64,000 bases of DNA from Faecalibacterium sp. UBA1360 (GTDB lineage: Bacteria > Bacillota > Clostridia > Oscillospirales > Ruminococcaceae): positions 1 through 64,000 of the forward strand of contig DBRU01000032.1 in assembly GCA_002306375.1 (NCBI GenBank). Reading direction: 5' to 3'. The stretch's first letter is position 1, and each line of letters opens with the position of its first letter. This document shows positions 26,900 through 36,006 of this stretch, one piece after another. Position numbers and translations under genes: made by a program. Below the pieces are notes generated by a model, which saw only the letters and a list, made by a program, of their open reading frames with translations, had not been told where the DNA came from and did no database searches.

Positions 26900-27778
26900 A
26901 TGGTGTTGAGCATGACAGGCTACGGCCGCGCCGAGCAGACGCTGAACGGACGGGACATTACGGTGGAAGTGCGCAGCGTCAACGCGCGCTATTTTGAGTA
27001 TTCGTCCCGCATGCCGCGTACCTGCGCGTTTCTGGAAGACAAACTCAAGGCGCTGGCGGCGCAGCAGGTCCACCGGGGCAAGGTGGAACTGTCCCTGACC
27101 ATCCAGAGCGTGGCGGCCGCGGACACCGTGGTGCAGGTCAACTGGCCCCTGGCCGAAAGCTACCGCCAGGCGCTGGCCGCCATGGCCGAGCGGCTGGACG
27201 TGAAAAACGACGTGACGGTCTCCGCTTTGGCCCGGTTCCCCGATGTCTTGAGCCAGAGCGCCGCACCTGCGGACCCGGACGCCTTGTGGGCAGATGTGTC
27301 AGCGGTGGCCGGGCAGGCGCTGGACGCCTTTGTGGCCATGCGTGCGACGGAAGGCGAAAAGTTGTACGCCGACGTGGCCGGACGCCTGAACGCGGTGGAG
27401 GAGCTGGTCACCTCCATCGAGCAGGGCAGTGCCGGACGGGTGCAGGCTTATACCGAGCGCCTGTATGCCCGGCTGCGGGAGCTGCTTGCGGACCGCAACA
27501 TCGACGAGTCCCGCATTTTGACCGAGGCCGCCCTGTTTGCCGACAAGACCGCCATTGACGAGGAGACCGTGCGCCTGCGCAGCCACATTGCACAGTACCG
27601 CGAGATCTTGTCCCTGACCGAGCCCATCGGCCGCAAGCTGGACTTCCTGACCCAGGAACTCAACCGCGAGGCCAACACCATCGGCTCCAAATGCCAGGAC
27701 GCCGCCATGACCCGCCTGGTCGTGGCGCTCAAGTCCGAAATCGAAAAGATCCGCGAACAGATCCAGAACATCGAGTGA
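26900..27778 (+). CDS. yicC: YicC/YloC family endoribonuclease
   Basis: YicC proteins are RNA-cleaving enzymes involved in RNA decay. The 292-residue product starts with MVLSMTGYGRAE and VEVRSVNARYFE, hallmark segments, and ends with the DUF1732 region containing REANTIGSKCQDAAMTRLVVALKSEIEKIREQIQNIE. The length is standard. It is the first gene of a run with remA, gmk and priA, the common Bacillota order. Confidence 0.95.
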   Translation: MVLSMTGYGRAEQTLNGRDITVEVRSVNARYFEYSSRMPRTCAFLEDKLKALAAQQVHRGKVELSLTIQSVAAADTVVQVNWPLAESYRQALAAMAERLDVKNDVTVSALARFPDVLSQSAAPADPDALWADVSAVAGQALDAFVAMRATEGEKLYADVAGRLNAVEELVTSIEQGSAGRVQAYTERLYARLRELLADRNIDESRILTEAALFADKTAIDEETVRLRSHIAQYREILSLTEPIGRKLDFLTQELNREANTIGSKCQDAAMTRLVVALKSEIEKIREQIQNIE

Positions 27779-27787
27779 GGGAATGGG

Positions 27788-28027
27788 ATGAAGCTCATCA
27801 ACATCGGATTTGGCAACCTGGTCAATGCCGACCGCCTCGTTGCCGCCGTCAGCCCCGAATCCGCGCCCATCAAGCGCATCGTGCAGGACGCGCGGGACAA
27901 GGGTATGGTCATCGACGCCACCTACGGCCGGCGGACCCAGGCCGTTCTGATCATGGATTCCGACCATGTGGTGCTGTCTGCCTTCGGGCCGGATAAATTG
28001 CAGGGCCGCGCTCAGGAGGATGAGTGA
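27788..28027 (+). CDS. remA: RemA (DUF370) DNA-binding regulator
   Basis: RemA of Bacillus is an octameric DNA-binding protein that activates matrix and osmoprotection genes. This 79-residue homologue has the family start [29 protein letters not shown] and the [19 protein letters not shown] core. It lies ten bases after yicC and ahead of gmk, its usual place. Whether it controls a matrix here is unknown. Confidence 0.95.
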   Translation: MKLINIGFGNLVNADRLVAAVSPESAPIKRIVQDARDKGMVIDATYGRRTQAVLIMDSDHVVLSAFGPDKLQGRAQEDE

Positions 28028-28134
28028 GCGCCGCTGTTTTTCGTTGCGGGAACACAGACTTCTGTGTTTTCAGGATAGATCGTGTGAAGACTGTATAGGA
28101 AAGACAAACGTACATTTTGGGGGATGGAGAAGCT

Positions 28135-28710
28135 ATGAAAGGTGAAAAGTATCTCTTCGTCGTGTCCGGCCCGTCGGGCACCGGCAAAGACACGGTGGTG
28201 GCCAAACTGCTGGGCGACCACCCCGAGATCAAAAAGACTGTCTCGGCCACGACCCGCGCCATGCGGGAAGGGGAGGTGGACGGCGTCAGCTACCACTTTC
28301 TGAGCCGCGAACACTTCAAAGAAGCGCTGGACGCCGGCGGCATTGTGGAATACACCTGCTACTGCGACAACTACTACGGCACCCTGCGCTCTGAGGTCGA
28401 GCGCCACATGAAAGCCTGCCAGCCCGTGATCCTGGTCATCGAGGTGGAGGGCGCCGGCAACATCAAAAAGCTGTACCCGGGGGCCACCACGATCTTTGTG
28501 CTGCCCCCCGATATGGCGGAACTGGAACGCCGGCTGCGCGTGCGCGGCACCGAGAGCGAGGAGACCATCCAAAAGCGCCTGCGCCGCGCCGAGACCGAGA
28601 TCGCCCGCTCCGCCGACTATGACGAACATGTGGTCAACGATGTGGTGCAGGACTGTTCCGATCGCATCCATGACATCATCCGCAACCGCCTGATGCAGAG
28701 CGACGAATAA
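28135..28710 (+). CDS. gmk: Guanylate kinase
   Basis: It phosphorylates GMP to GDP with ATP. The 191-residue product has the P-loop GPSGTGKDT near residue 12, where Asp takes the place of the usual Ser after the lysine. The GMP-binding region TTRAMREGEVDGVSYHFLSREHF and the lid with RLRRAETEIA follow. ATG 28135 follows GGAGAAGCT; the frame could also begin at TTG 28117. Unlike many Bacillota, neither rpoZ nor coaBC follows; priA comes 22 bases later. Confidence 0.95.
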   Translation: MKGEKYLFVVSGPSGTGKDTVVAKLLGDHPEIKKTVSATTRAMREGEVDGVSYHFLSREHFKEALDAGGIVEYTCYCDNYYGTLRSEVERHMKACQPVILVIEVEGAGNIKKLYPGATTIFVLPPDMAELERRLRVRGTESEETIQKRLRRAETEIARSADYDEHVVNDVVQDCSDRIHDIIRNRLMQSDE

Positions 28711-28732
28711 CGCAAAGAGGGGAGGGCGGCGT

Positions 28733-30991
28733 TTGCCCATGATCGCAAAGGTGGCGGTGAACGACGCCACCATCCACTTTGACAAACTGTATTCCTATCG
28801 GGTCCCGCCCGAACTGGAAGACGGCCTGTGGCCCGGCGGCATCGTCCTGGTGCCCTTTGGCCGCAGCGACAAGCCCCGCATGGCCGTGGTGCTGGAACTG
28901 GAACGGGAGGAGGCCCCTGACGCCCGGCTCAAGACGCTGTTGGCCGCCGCGCCCGAGGACGCCCGCCTGACCCCGGAACTGCTTTCCATCGTCCGCTTTC
29001 TCAAGGATCGATATTTCTGCACCTGGTACGAGGCCGTCAAGGCGGTCATTCCGTATGGCGCGCAGTACCGTCCCGGCACCGAAAACGGTAAGCCTGCGGT
29101 CATCGGCCGCCTGGCCCCGCCCGTGGAGCGGGTGTACGCCCTGGCGGGGGAGCTGCCCGCCAAGCCCAAACCTGGTCCGCGCCAGCAAGCCGCCGTGCAG
29201 CTGCTGCAAGCGGGGCCTCGATCCCAGCATGAGCTGGAAGCCGAAGGGGTAGGCAGGACCACCCTGGATGCCTTGTGCAAAAAAGGGGTGCTGCGCTGCA
29301 GTGAGCGGTATAAGTTGCTGGATCTGTTTGCGGACATTCCCTTTGATCCCAAGCCCATCGAGCTCTCCGCCGAGCAGCAGGCCGCCTACGATGCTTTGGC
29401 CGGCGACCTGGAATCCCCGGGCGCGGGCGCGGCCCTTTTGTACGGCGTTACGGGCAGCGGCAAGACCGCCGTGTTCCTCAAGCTGATCCAGCGCACGCTG
29501 GAACTGGGCCGCCGGGCCCTCGTTCTGGTGCCCGAGATCGGCCTGACGCCTCAGATGATCCGCCGTCTCAAAGCCATGTTCGGCAGCCGCCTGGCCGTGC
29601 AGCACAGCGCGCTGAACAACACCGAACGCCTTTTGCAATGGCGCATGATCCAGCACGGGGACGCCGACATCGTGGTGGGCACCCGCAGCGCGGTGTTCGC
29701 GCCGTTGGAAAACATCGGCCTCATCATCCTGGACGAGGAACAGGAACATACCTATCAAAGCGAGAGCGCGCCCCGCTATTCAGCTCACGAGGTGGCCAAA
29801 AAGCGCGCCGCGGCCGAAAATGCCCTGCTGGTGTTTGCCTCGGCCACGCCCCGGGTGGAGACCTGCCACGCCGCCAATGCCGGGCGCATGCGCCTGGTGA
29901 CCTTGCGGGAACGCTACGGCGGTCGTCCGCTGCCCACCGTATCCTTTGCCGATATGCGGGCCGAACTGGCCGCCGGCAATCCCCGGGAGGTCAGCGCCGA
30001 GCTGGCTGCCGAACTGACAGAAAACCTGCGCCGGGGCGAGCAGAGCATCCTGCTTCTCAACCGGCGGGGATACCACACGGTGGCCATGTGCGCCGACTGC
30101 GGCCAGGTATACAAATGCCCCAATTGCAGCGTGCCGCTGGTCTACCACAAAAACCGGCAGGCGCTTTTGTGCCACCACTGTGGGCACCAGGTCCAGCCCG
30201 CGCCGACCCGCTGCCCCGAATGCGGCGGCAAGCTGGCGTACAGCGGGTTCGGTACCCAGCGGGTGGAGGAGGAACTGCAAACCCTGCTGCCCGACGCCCG
30301 CATCCTGCGCATGGACCAGGATTCCACCGGGCGCAAGAACGCCCATGAGCAGATGCTTTCCCGCTTTGCCCGGCAGGAGTACGACATCCTGCTGGGCACC
30401 CAGATGGTGGCCAAGGGCCTTGATTTTGAAAAGGTCACCCTGGTCGGTGTGCTGGGCATCGACTCGATGCTGTTCGGGCAGGGGTTCCGTTCTTACGAAA
30501 ACGTGTTCAGCCTCATCACCCAGGTGGTGGGGCGGGGCGGCCGGGCCGAACTGCCGGGCCGGGCGCTGATCCAGACCACCGTGCCCGGGCACCCGGTCTT
30601 GCAGCTGGCTGCAAGGCAGGACTATGCGGCCTTTTATAAAGAGGAGATCGCCTTCCGCCGCCTGTGCCTGTATCCGCCTTTTTGCGCTTTCTGCGTTGTG
30701 GGCTTTACCGGCGCGCAGGAGATGGCGGTGTATGACGCGGCACGTCAGTTTTCCGCGCTGCTGGCCGACCGGGCAGCCCGATGCCAGGGCCTGCCTTTGC
30801 GGGTACTGGGCCCCGCGCCCATGAACATCGCCATGCTCAGCGGCAAGTACCGCTACAAGCTGACCCTCAAATGCCGCAACGATGCGGCGTTCCGCGCCCT
30901 TCTGCGGGACACGCTGGACGCCTACGCGGCCGAAAAGCTGCCCGGCAAGGCCGGCGTCACCATTGACTTCAACTCCGACGGCGACCTGTGA
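28733..30991 (+). CDS. priA: Primosomal protein N' (PriA helicase)
   Basis: PriA recognises stalled or repaired forks and reloads the replisome. The 752-residue product has the N-terminal 3' DNA-end binding domain, the helicase core with Walker A GVTGSGKT and a DEEQEHTYQ Walker B box, and the zinc region with CADCGQVYKCPNC and CHHCGHQ/CPECGG pairs. The start TTG 28733 is seven bases after GGAGG; the ATG at 28739 would be 13 bases away, so TTG is preferred. Confidence 0.95.
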   Translation: MPMIAKVAVNDATIHFDKLYSYRVPPELEDGLWPGGIVLVPFGRSDKPRMAVVLELEREEAPDARLKTLLAAAPEDARLTPELLSIVRFLKDRYFCTWYEAVKAVIPYGAQYRPGTENGKPAVIGRLAPPVERVYALAGELPAKPKPGPRQQAAVQLLQAGPRSQHELEAEGVGRTTLDALCKKGVLRCSERYKLLDLFADIPFDPKPIELSAEQQAAYDALAGDLESPGAGAALLYGVTGSGKTAVFLKLIQRTLELGRRALVLVPEIGLTPQMIRRLKAMFGSRLAVQHSALNNTERLLQWRMIQHGDADIVVGTRSAVFAPLENIGLIILDEEQEHTYQSESAPRYSAHEVAKKRAAAENALLVFASATPRVETCHAANAGRMRLVTLRERYGGRPLPTVSFADMRAELAAGNPREVSAELAAELTENLRRGEQSILLLNRRGYHTVAMCADCGQVYKCPNCSVPLVYHKNRQALLCHHCGHQVQPAPTRCPECGGKLAYSGFGTQRVEEELQTLLPDARILRMDQDSTGRKNAHEQMLSRFARQEYDILLGTQMVAKGLDFEKVTLVGVLGIDSMLFGQGFRSYENVFSLITQVVGRGGRAELPGRALIQTTVPGHPVLQLAARQDYAAFYKEEIAFRRLCLYPPFCAFCVVGFTGAQEMAVYDAARQFSALLADRAARCQGLPLRVLGPAPMNIAMLSGKYRYKLTLKCRNDAAFRALLRDTLDAYAAEKLPGKAGVTIDFNSDGDL

Positions 30992-31013
30992 ACACAAAAC
31001 AGGGGGGACGCTC

Positions 31014-31301
31014 ATGAAACGCTATGCCAAGACCCTTCTTGTCAGCCTTGCGCTGCTGATCGCCGTATTCGCGGCGGTGGCTGCCATACGGCAGGACCGG
31101 TACGCAACAGGCCGTGCCCAGGGGTATCTGACCGGGTACACCCTCGGCTGCCGGGATGGGGATGCGGGCGCCGAGCAAAATGCTCAGGATCTGGCCATCT
31201 CCATCGACCCCTATAAGTTCGGTTCGTCCCGGTGGAAGGGCTTTATGAACGGCTTTCCCGAAGGCTACGCGGACGGCGTCCGCGCCGCCGACAACACGTA
31301 A
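31014..31301 (+). CDS. Small membrane-anchored protein with glycine-every-fourth repeats
   Basis: I do not recognise this 95-residue product. It has an N-terminal membrane segment or signal anchor (about 7-25), with a small outside domain. Glycines are placed every fourth residue at 33, 37, 41, 45, 49 and again at 76, 80, 84, 88 (GRAQGYLTGYTLGCRDG and GFMNGFPEGYADG), a GX3 periodicity that would put them on one helix face, as in helix-packing or Yae1-like deca-GX3 motifs. A strong AGGGGGG precedes the ATG. It lies between priA and def in the same run, 22 bases after priA. Confidence 0.75.
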   Translation: MKRYAKTLLVSLALLIAVFAAVAAIRQDRYATGRAQGYLTGYTLGCRDGDAGAEQNAQDLAISIDPYKFGSSRWKGFMNGFPEGYADGVRAADNT

Positions 31302-31327
31302 ACAATTGTTTGGAGGTATAGATCACT

Positions 31328-31846
31328 ATGGCACTTCGCACCATCGTACAGGACGGCGACCCGATCCTGAAAAAAGTCTGCCGCCCCGTCACCAAGTTCG
31401 ACGATCGTCTGGCCACCTTGCTGGACGACATGAAAGAGACCCTCTATGATGCCAACGGCTGGGGCCTGGCCGGGCCGCAGGTGGGCGTCATGCGCCGCAT
31501 CTTCATCTCCCTGGATGATCGCAACGCTCCCGAGGACCTGCCCGAAGATGCCCGCCTGCCGATCATGGAATTCATCAACCCCGAAATTCTGGAACTCAGC
31601 GACGAAAAGGTGGAGCTGTACGAGGGTTGCCTGTCGTTCCCGGGGCACAACGGTGCGATCCGGCGCTCCAAGCACGTGAAGGTGCGCGCCCAGGACCGCA
31701 ACGGCGAGTGGTTCGAGCTGGAAGCCGACGATATGTTCGCCCGCTGCATCCAGCACGAGACCAACCACCTGGACGGCATCACGATCATGGACCTGGCCAC
31801 CCATTTCTATGAGGATGACTACCCCGAAGACGAGGACGAGGACTAA
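31328..31846 (+). CDS. def: Peptide deformylase
   Basis: It removes the formyl group from the N-terminal methionine of new proteins. The 172-residue product has all three metalloenzyme motifs: GWGLAGPQVG (44-53), EGCLSFPG (metal-binding Cys) and HETNHLDG (HExxH). The C-terminus is an acidic tail (EDDYPEDEDED), longer than usual. It is followed at once by fmt, with TAATG shared. Confidence 0.96.
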   Translation: MALRTIVQDGDPILKKVCRPVTKFDDRLATLLDDMKETLYDANGWGLAGPQVGVMRRIFISLDDRNAPEDLPEDARLPIMEFINPEILELSDEKVELYEGCLSFPGHNGAIRRSKHVKVRAQDRNGEWFELEADDMFARCIQHETNHLDGITIMDLATHFYEDDYPEDEDED

Positions 31847-32766
31847 TGCGAATTCTGTTCATGGGCACGCCCGATATCGCCGCCGAAAGCCTGGCCGCCT
31901 TGATCGAGGCCGGGCATGACATCGTGGGCGTGTTCACCCGGGCCGACAAGCCGGTGGGCCGCAAGCAGGTGCTCACCGCGCCGCCCGTCAAGCAGCTGGC
32001 ACAGCAGTATGGCATCCCGGTGTGGCAACCCGCCACGCTGCGGGACGGCAAGGCTGAACCCATCTTCCGGGAACTGGCTCCCGACCTGGTGGTTGTGGTG
32101 GCCTATGGGCGCATTTTGCCGCCGGAACTGCTGCACATCGCGCCGCTGGGCTGCATCAACCTGCATGTGTCCCTGCTGCCCAAATACCGAGGCTCAGCGC
32201 CTATCCAGTGGGCGGTGCTCAACGGCGACGCCGAGACCGGCGTCACGATCATGCAGCTGGACGAGGGCTGCGACACCGGCGACATCCTGATGGTGGAGCC
32301 GGTGGCCATCGGCCCCGAGACCACCAGCGGCGAACTGTTTGAGCAGGTCAGCGCCGTGGGGGCCAAAACGCTGGTAACGGCGGTGGACAAACTGGCCGCC
32401 GGGCAGCTGACGCCCAGGCCTCAGAACCATGCCGAGGCAACCCAGGCCCCCATGCTGACCAAGGACATGGCCCGCTTTGACTTCACCCAGCCGGCCGCCC
32501 ACATCCACAACTGGGTGCGGGGCATGAACCCCTGGCCCATGGCCTTCTTTGAGCTGGAGGGCAAAAAGGTCAAGGTGCTGGAAAGCCGCCTGGCCGAGGG
32601 GCTGCCCGGCGCGCAGCCGGGCACCGTGCTGGGGCTCAAACCCCTGACCGTTGCCTGCGGCGAAGGGGCCTTGCAGCTGCTGACCGTCACGCCGGAAGGC
32701 GGGCGTCCCATGCCCGGCACCGCCTGGGCCGCCGGCCGCCGCCTGAAAGCGGGGGACAGCCTGTGA
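31846..32766 (+). CDS. fmt: Methionyl-tRNA formyltransferase
   Basis: It formylates initiator Met-tRNA using 10-formyltetrahydrofolate. The 306-residue product has the N-terminal formyltransferase domain with INLHVSLLPKYRGSAPIQWA and the LDEGCDTGDIL catalytic loop, then the C-terminal tRNA-binding domain after about 205. Its ATG overlaps the def stop by one base and its stop overlaps the rsmB start by four. Confidence 0.96.
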   Translation: MRILFMGTPDIAAESLAALIEAGHDIVGVFTRADKPVGRKQVLTAPPVKQLAQQYGIPVWQPATLRDGKAEPIFRELAPDLVVVVAYGRILPPELLHIAPLGCINLHVSLLPKYRGSAPIQWAVLNGDAETGVTIMQLDEGCDTGDILMVEPVAIGPETTSGELFEQVSAVGAKTLVTAVDKLAAGQLTPRPQNHAEATQAPMLTKDMARFDFTQPAAHIHNWVRGMNPWPMAFFELEGKKVKVLESRLAEGLPGAQPGTVLGLKPLTVACGEGALQLLTVTPEGGRPMPGTAWAAGRRLKAGDSL

Positions 32767-34091
32767 CGGCCCGGTACCTGGCCGTCAAGGCGCTGATTCG
32801 CCAGGAAAAGGACGGTTACGCCAACCTGGTGCTGGACGCCGAACTGGGCCGCTGCGACCCGCCGCTTGCGGCGCGGGACGCGGCGTTTTCCGCCCGTATC
32901 TTTTATACGGTGCTGGAACGGCGCAACCTGTTGGACTGGACGCTGGACCGCTTTCTCAAAAAGCCGGTATCCAAACTGGACGCCCCCGTGCGGGCTGTTT
33001 TGCGGGCCGGGCTGGCCCAGGCGGTTTATATGCAGGTCCCGCTATCTGCCGCCGTCAACGAATCGGTCAAGCTGGCCCGCGCCTTCGGCAAGACCAGCGC
33101 GGCGGGCATGGTCAACGCGGTGCTGCGCCGCGCGGCGGCCTTGCGCCCAGGCAAAGAGGATTTCCCTGACCCGGCGCAGCGCCTGCAAACGCTGTACAGC
33201 CTGTCGGAACCCGTGGCTTCTTTGCTGCTGGACCAGTACGGTGACGAGGCCGAGGCTATCGCCGCCGCCTTTTACGAACCCCAGCCCACCTGGGTGCGGG
33301 TCAACACGCTGCGCACCACTGACGAAGCCCTGACCGCCGCTTTGCAAAGCGAGGGGGCCGAGGTCGTGCCCGGCCCCTGGCCCCATTGCCTCAAGGTCGT
33401 ATTCCGCGGTTCGCCCGCGGCCTCGCAGACTTTTTCCAAGGGCTGGTTCCATGTCCAGGGGCTGGCCAGCCAGTTTGCCGCCGACTGCGTGCAGGCCGAG
33501 CCCAGGCTGCGGGTGCTGGACCTGTGCGCCGCGCCCGGGGGCAAAAGCCTGACGATGGCCTGCGCCATGCAGGATGAGGGCGAACTGTACAGCGGCGAAG
33601 CCGTGGAAGCCCGCCTGCCTCTTTTGCAAAAGGCCTTTGCCCGGTGCGGCGTGGGCTGCGCCAAAGCCTTTGCGGGGGACGCCTCGGTGTATAACGCGGA
33701 GCTGGCAAAAACGCCCTTTGACCGCGTTTTGTGCGACGTGCCCTGTTCGGGGCTGGGTGTCATCGGCAAAAAGCCGGACATCCGCTACAAGGACCTGCAA
33801 GGGCTGGACGAACTGTGTGCGCTGCAAAAAAAGATATTACAAAATGGTTCCAGATATCTTGCCCAAAACGGTCGTTTGGTGTATTCTACCTGTACGGTGA
33901 ACCGGGCCGAAAACGAGGCCGTGGTGCGGGATTTTCTTGCAAGAAACCCGGAATTTGCCGTTATCCCGCCAAAAACGATGCCGGACGGCGCGTTGGCAGG
34001 GGAGTACGGCACGCTGTTTTTGCCCCACCGCACCGGCGCCGACGGCTTTTTTGTAGCGGTGCTTGTGCGCCAAAACACGAAGTTTTCGTAA
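32763..34091 (+). CDS. rsmB: 16S rRNA (cytosine-967-C5)-methyltransferase
   Basis: RsmB methylates C967 of 16S rRNA. The 442-residue product has an N-terminal NusB-like helical domain and a C-terminal SAM-dependent domain with VLDLCAAPGGKSLTMA, the DVPCSGLGV motif and the catalytic STCTVNRAENEAVV segment. It starts with GTG at 32763, overlapping the fmt stop (GTGA). Confidence 0.94.
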   Translation: MTARYLAVKALIRQEKDGYANLVLDAELGRCDPPLAARDAAFSARIFYTVLERRNLLDWTLDRFLKKPVSKLDAPVRAVLRAGLAQAVYMQVPLSAAVNESVKLARAFGKTSAAGMVNAVLRRAAALRPGKEDFPDPAQRLQTLYSLSEPVASLLLDQYGDEAEAIAAAFYEPQPTWVRVNTLRTTDEALTAALQSEGAEVVPGPWPHCLKVVFRGSPAASQTFSKGWFHVQGLASQFAADCVQAEPRLRVLDLCAAPGGKSLTMACAMQDEGELYSGEAVEARLPLLQKAFARCGVGCAKAFAGDASVYNAELAKTPFDRVLCDVPCSGLGVIGKKPDIRYKDLQGLDELCALQKKILQNGSRYLAQNGRLVYSTCTVNRAENEAVVRDFLARNPEFAVIPPKTMPDGALAGEYGTLFLPHRTGADGFFVAVLVRQNTKFS

Positions 34092-34154
34092 AATTTACAA
34101 TCTGCGGCGCGCAAAAGTCCACCGCAGTATGGTATTATAATAGGAGGTGAAAGA

Positions 34155-35237
34155 ATGCAAAGTCAGCTTTGCCTGACGGATCTGACCCTGCCGGCGTTGA
34201 CAGAGCACTGCAAAGCCCTGGGCCAGCCGGCCTTTCGCGCCAAGCAGATCTTTCACTGGATCCATCAAAAACTCGTCGCCGATTTTTCGGCCATGACCGA
34301 CCAGCCCAAGGCGCTGCTGGCCACCCTGCGTGAGACCAGCACCTTGGCTGCGCCCGTTATTCGCCGCCGCCAGCAGTCCAAAGACGGCACGATCAAGTAT
34401 CTGCTGGAACTGGCGGACGGCAACTGCATCGAAACGGTCCTCATGCGCTATCGCTACGGCAACACGGTCTGTGTGTCCACCCAGGTTGGCTGCGCCATGG
34501 GGTGCCGCTTTTGTGCATCTACCCAGGCCGGGCGGGTGCGGGACCTGACCCCCGGTGAGATCGCGGCCGAGGTGTACACCGCCCAGCGGGACACCGGCGA
34601 GCGCGTGTCCCACATCGTGCTCATGGGCATCGGCGAGCCGCTGCACAACTTTGACAACGTCATGGATTTTCTGGAGCTCATCTCCTGCCCGGACGGCCTC
34701 AACATCGGCATGCGCAACATCAGTCTGTCCACCTGCGGCCTTGTGCCCAAGATCGACGAACTGGCCAAACGCAAATTGCAGCTGACCCTGTCCGTGTCGC
34801 TGCACGCGCCGGACAACGCCGTGCGCAGCAGCATGATGCCCGTCAACGACGCCTACCCGCTGGAACAGCTGATCCCGGCGTGCCGGCGTTACCAGAAGAT
34901 CACGGGCCGACGCATCAGCTTTGAGTATTCCATGGTGCGGGGTGTCAACGATTCGCCCGCCATGGCCCGCAAACTGGCCGATCTGATCCGCGGCATGGGG
35001 GCTCATGTGAACCTGATCCCCATCAACCCGGTGGACGGCAGCCCCTATTCCGCCACCGATGAAGAAAATGTACGCCGATTCCGCCAGATGCTGGAAGATC
35101 TTGGCGTCAATGCCACAGTGCGCCGCCGCCTGGGCACCGATATCTCCGCCGCCTGCGGTCAGCTGCGACGGGAAGATGCGGCCACCCGCGCCGCCGGCCC
35201 AGGCGCCCCACCCAACACCCCAAAAGAAAGGATCTGA
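34155..35237 (+). CDS. rlmN: Dual-specificity 23S rRNA (A2503)/tRNA (A37) C2-methyltransferase RlmN
   Basis: This radical-SAM enzyme methylates adenine C2. The 360-residue product has the cluster motif CAMGCRFC (C113, C117, C120) and a GIGEPLHNFDNV segment; the second catalytic cysteine is expected in DISAACGQL near residue 330. An AGGAGG precedes the ATG, and a good -10 box (TATAAT, 34136-34141) suggests an extra internal promoter, although its -35 is poor. The next gene begins four bases after the stop. Confidence 0.95.
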   Translation: MQSQLCLTDLTLPALTEHCKALGQPAFRAKQIFHWIHQKLVADFSAMTDQPKALLATLRETSTLAAPVIRRRQQSKDGTIKYLLELADGNCIETVLMRYRYGNTVCVSTQVGCAMGCRFCASTQAGRVRDLTPGEIAAEVYTAQRDTGERVSHIVLMGIGEPLHNFDNVMDFLELISCPDGLNIGMRNISLSTCGLVPKIDELAKRKLQLTLSVSLHAPDNAVRSSMMPVNDAYPLEQLIPACRRYQKITGRRISFEYSMVRGVNDSPAMARKLADLIRGMGAHVNLIPINPVDGSPYSATDEENVRRFRQMLEDLGVNATVRRRLGTDISAACGQLRREDAATRAAGPGAPPNTPKERI

Positions 35238-35241
35238 CAGC

Positions 35242-36006
35242 ATGAAGATCGCAGGGTTGACCGACATCGGCTGCTGCCGGCAGGAAAACCAGGACAGTTT
35301 CTGTGCCCGGCAGCTGGTGGACGGGTCGGGCTGGGGCGTTGTGTGCGACGGTATGGGCGGCGCCAACGGCGGGCGCGTGGCGTCCATGATCGCTACCGCC
35401 AGCATGCTGCAATACTTTGACCGCCAGCTGCACGCGCTGCGCCACGGCGAAGAAAAGCAGTTTTTGCTACACGGGTTTGACCTGACCAACCGCGCCGTGT
35501 ACGACAAGGCTACCTCCGACCCGGACATGCTGGGCATGGGCACCACCGGCGTGTGCGCGTATGTGTACGGCAATATGGCCCACGTGGTACACGCGGGGGA
35601 TTCCCGGGCGTACTTGTGGCGGCCGGACGGCAGCATCCGCCAGCTCACGCGGGACCATTCGATGGTCCAGCAGCTGGTGGACAGCGGCCAGATCACCCGG
35701 GAGCAGGCGGCCATGCACCCGCAAAAGAACCTGATCACCCGGGCGTTGGGGGTTTCGGCCAGCATCGTGCCCGAATACAACCGCTGCGAGGTCGCCCCCG
35801 GCGACGTCTTGCTGTTGTGTACGGACGGGCTGACCAATATGGTCCCTGACGAAGAGATCGCCCTGATCCTGCGGGAATCCGCCTTCTTTGACGCCCCCGG
35901 CGTTCTTGTCGAGCGGGCGTTGCGCGGCGGCGGGCAGGACAATATCACCGTTTTGCTGCTGGGCGTTGAACGGACCGAGCAACCAAGGGAGGAAGCAAAT
36001 GGATAA
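35242..36006 (+). CDS. stp: PP2C-type serine/threonine phosphatase (Stp/PrpC)
   Basis: The 254-residue phosphatase reverses phosphorylation by the neighbouring PrkC. Metal-binding motifs are seen as QENQDSF, VVCDGMGGANGG, GTTGV, HAGDSRAYL and a C-terminal GGQDNITVLLL. The start is ATG 35242; the frame opens earlier, inside rlmN, without support. Its end overlaps the prkC start by eight bases, so phosphatase and kinase are translated together. Confidence 0.95.
   Translation: MKIAGLTDIGCCRQENQDSFCARQLVDGSGWGVVCDGMGGANGGRVASMIATASMLQYFDRQLHALRHGEEKQFLLHGFDLTNRAVYDKATSDPDMLGMGTTGVCAYVYGNMAHVVHAGDSRAYLWRPDGSIRQLTRDHSMVQQLVDSGQITREQAAMHPQKNLITRALGVSASIVPEYNRCEVAPGDVLLLCTDGLTNMVPDEEIALILRESAFFDAPGVLVERALRGGGQDNITVLLLGVERTEQPREEANG

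Noticed and set aside
28048..28070. Small hairpin ACACAG/CTGTGT between remA and gmk as a terminator
   Set aside because: The stem is only six pairs with a short T run, and the flanking genes belong to a usual operon; at most it modulates readthrough.
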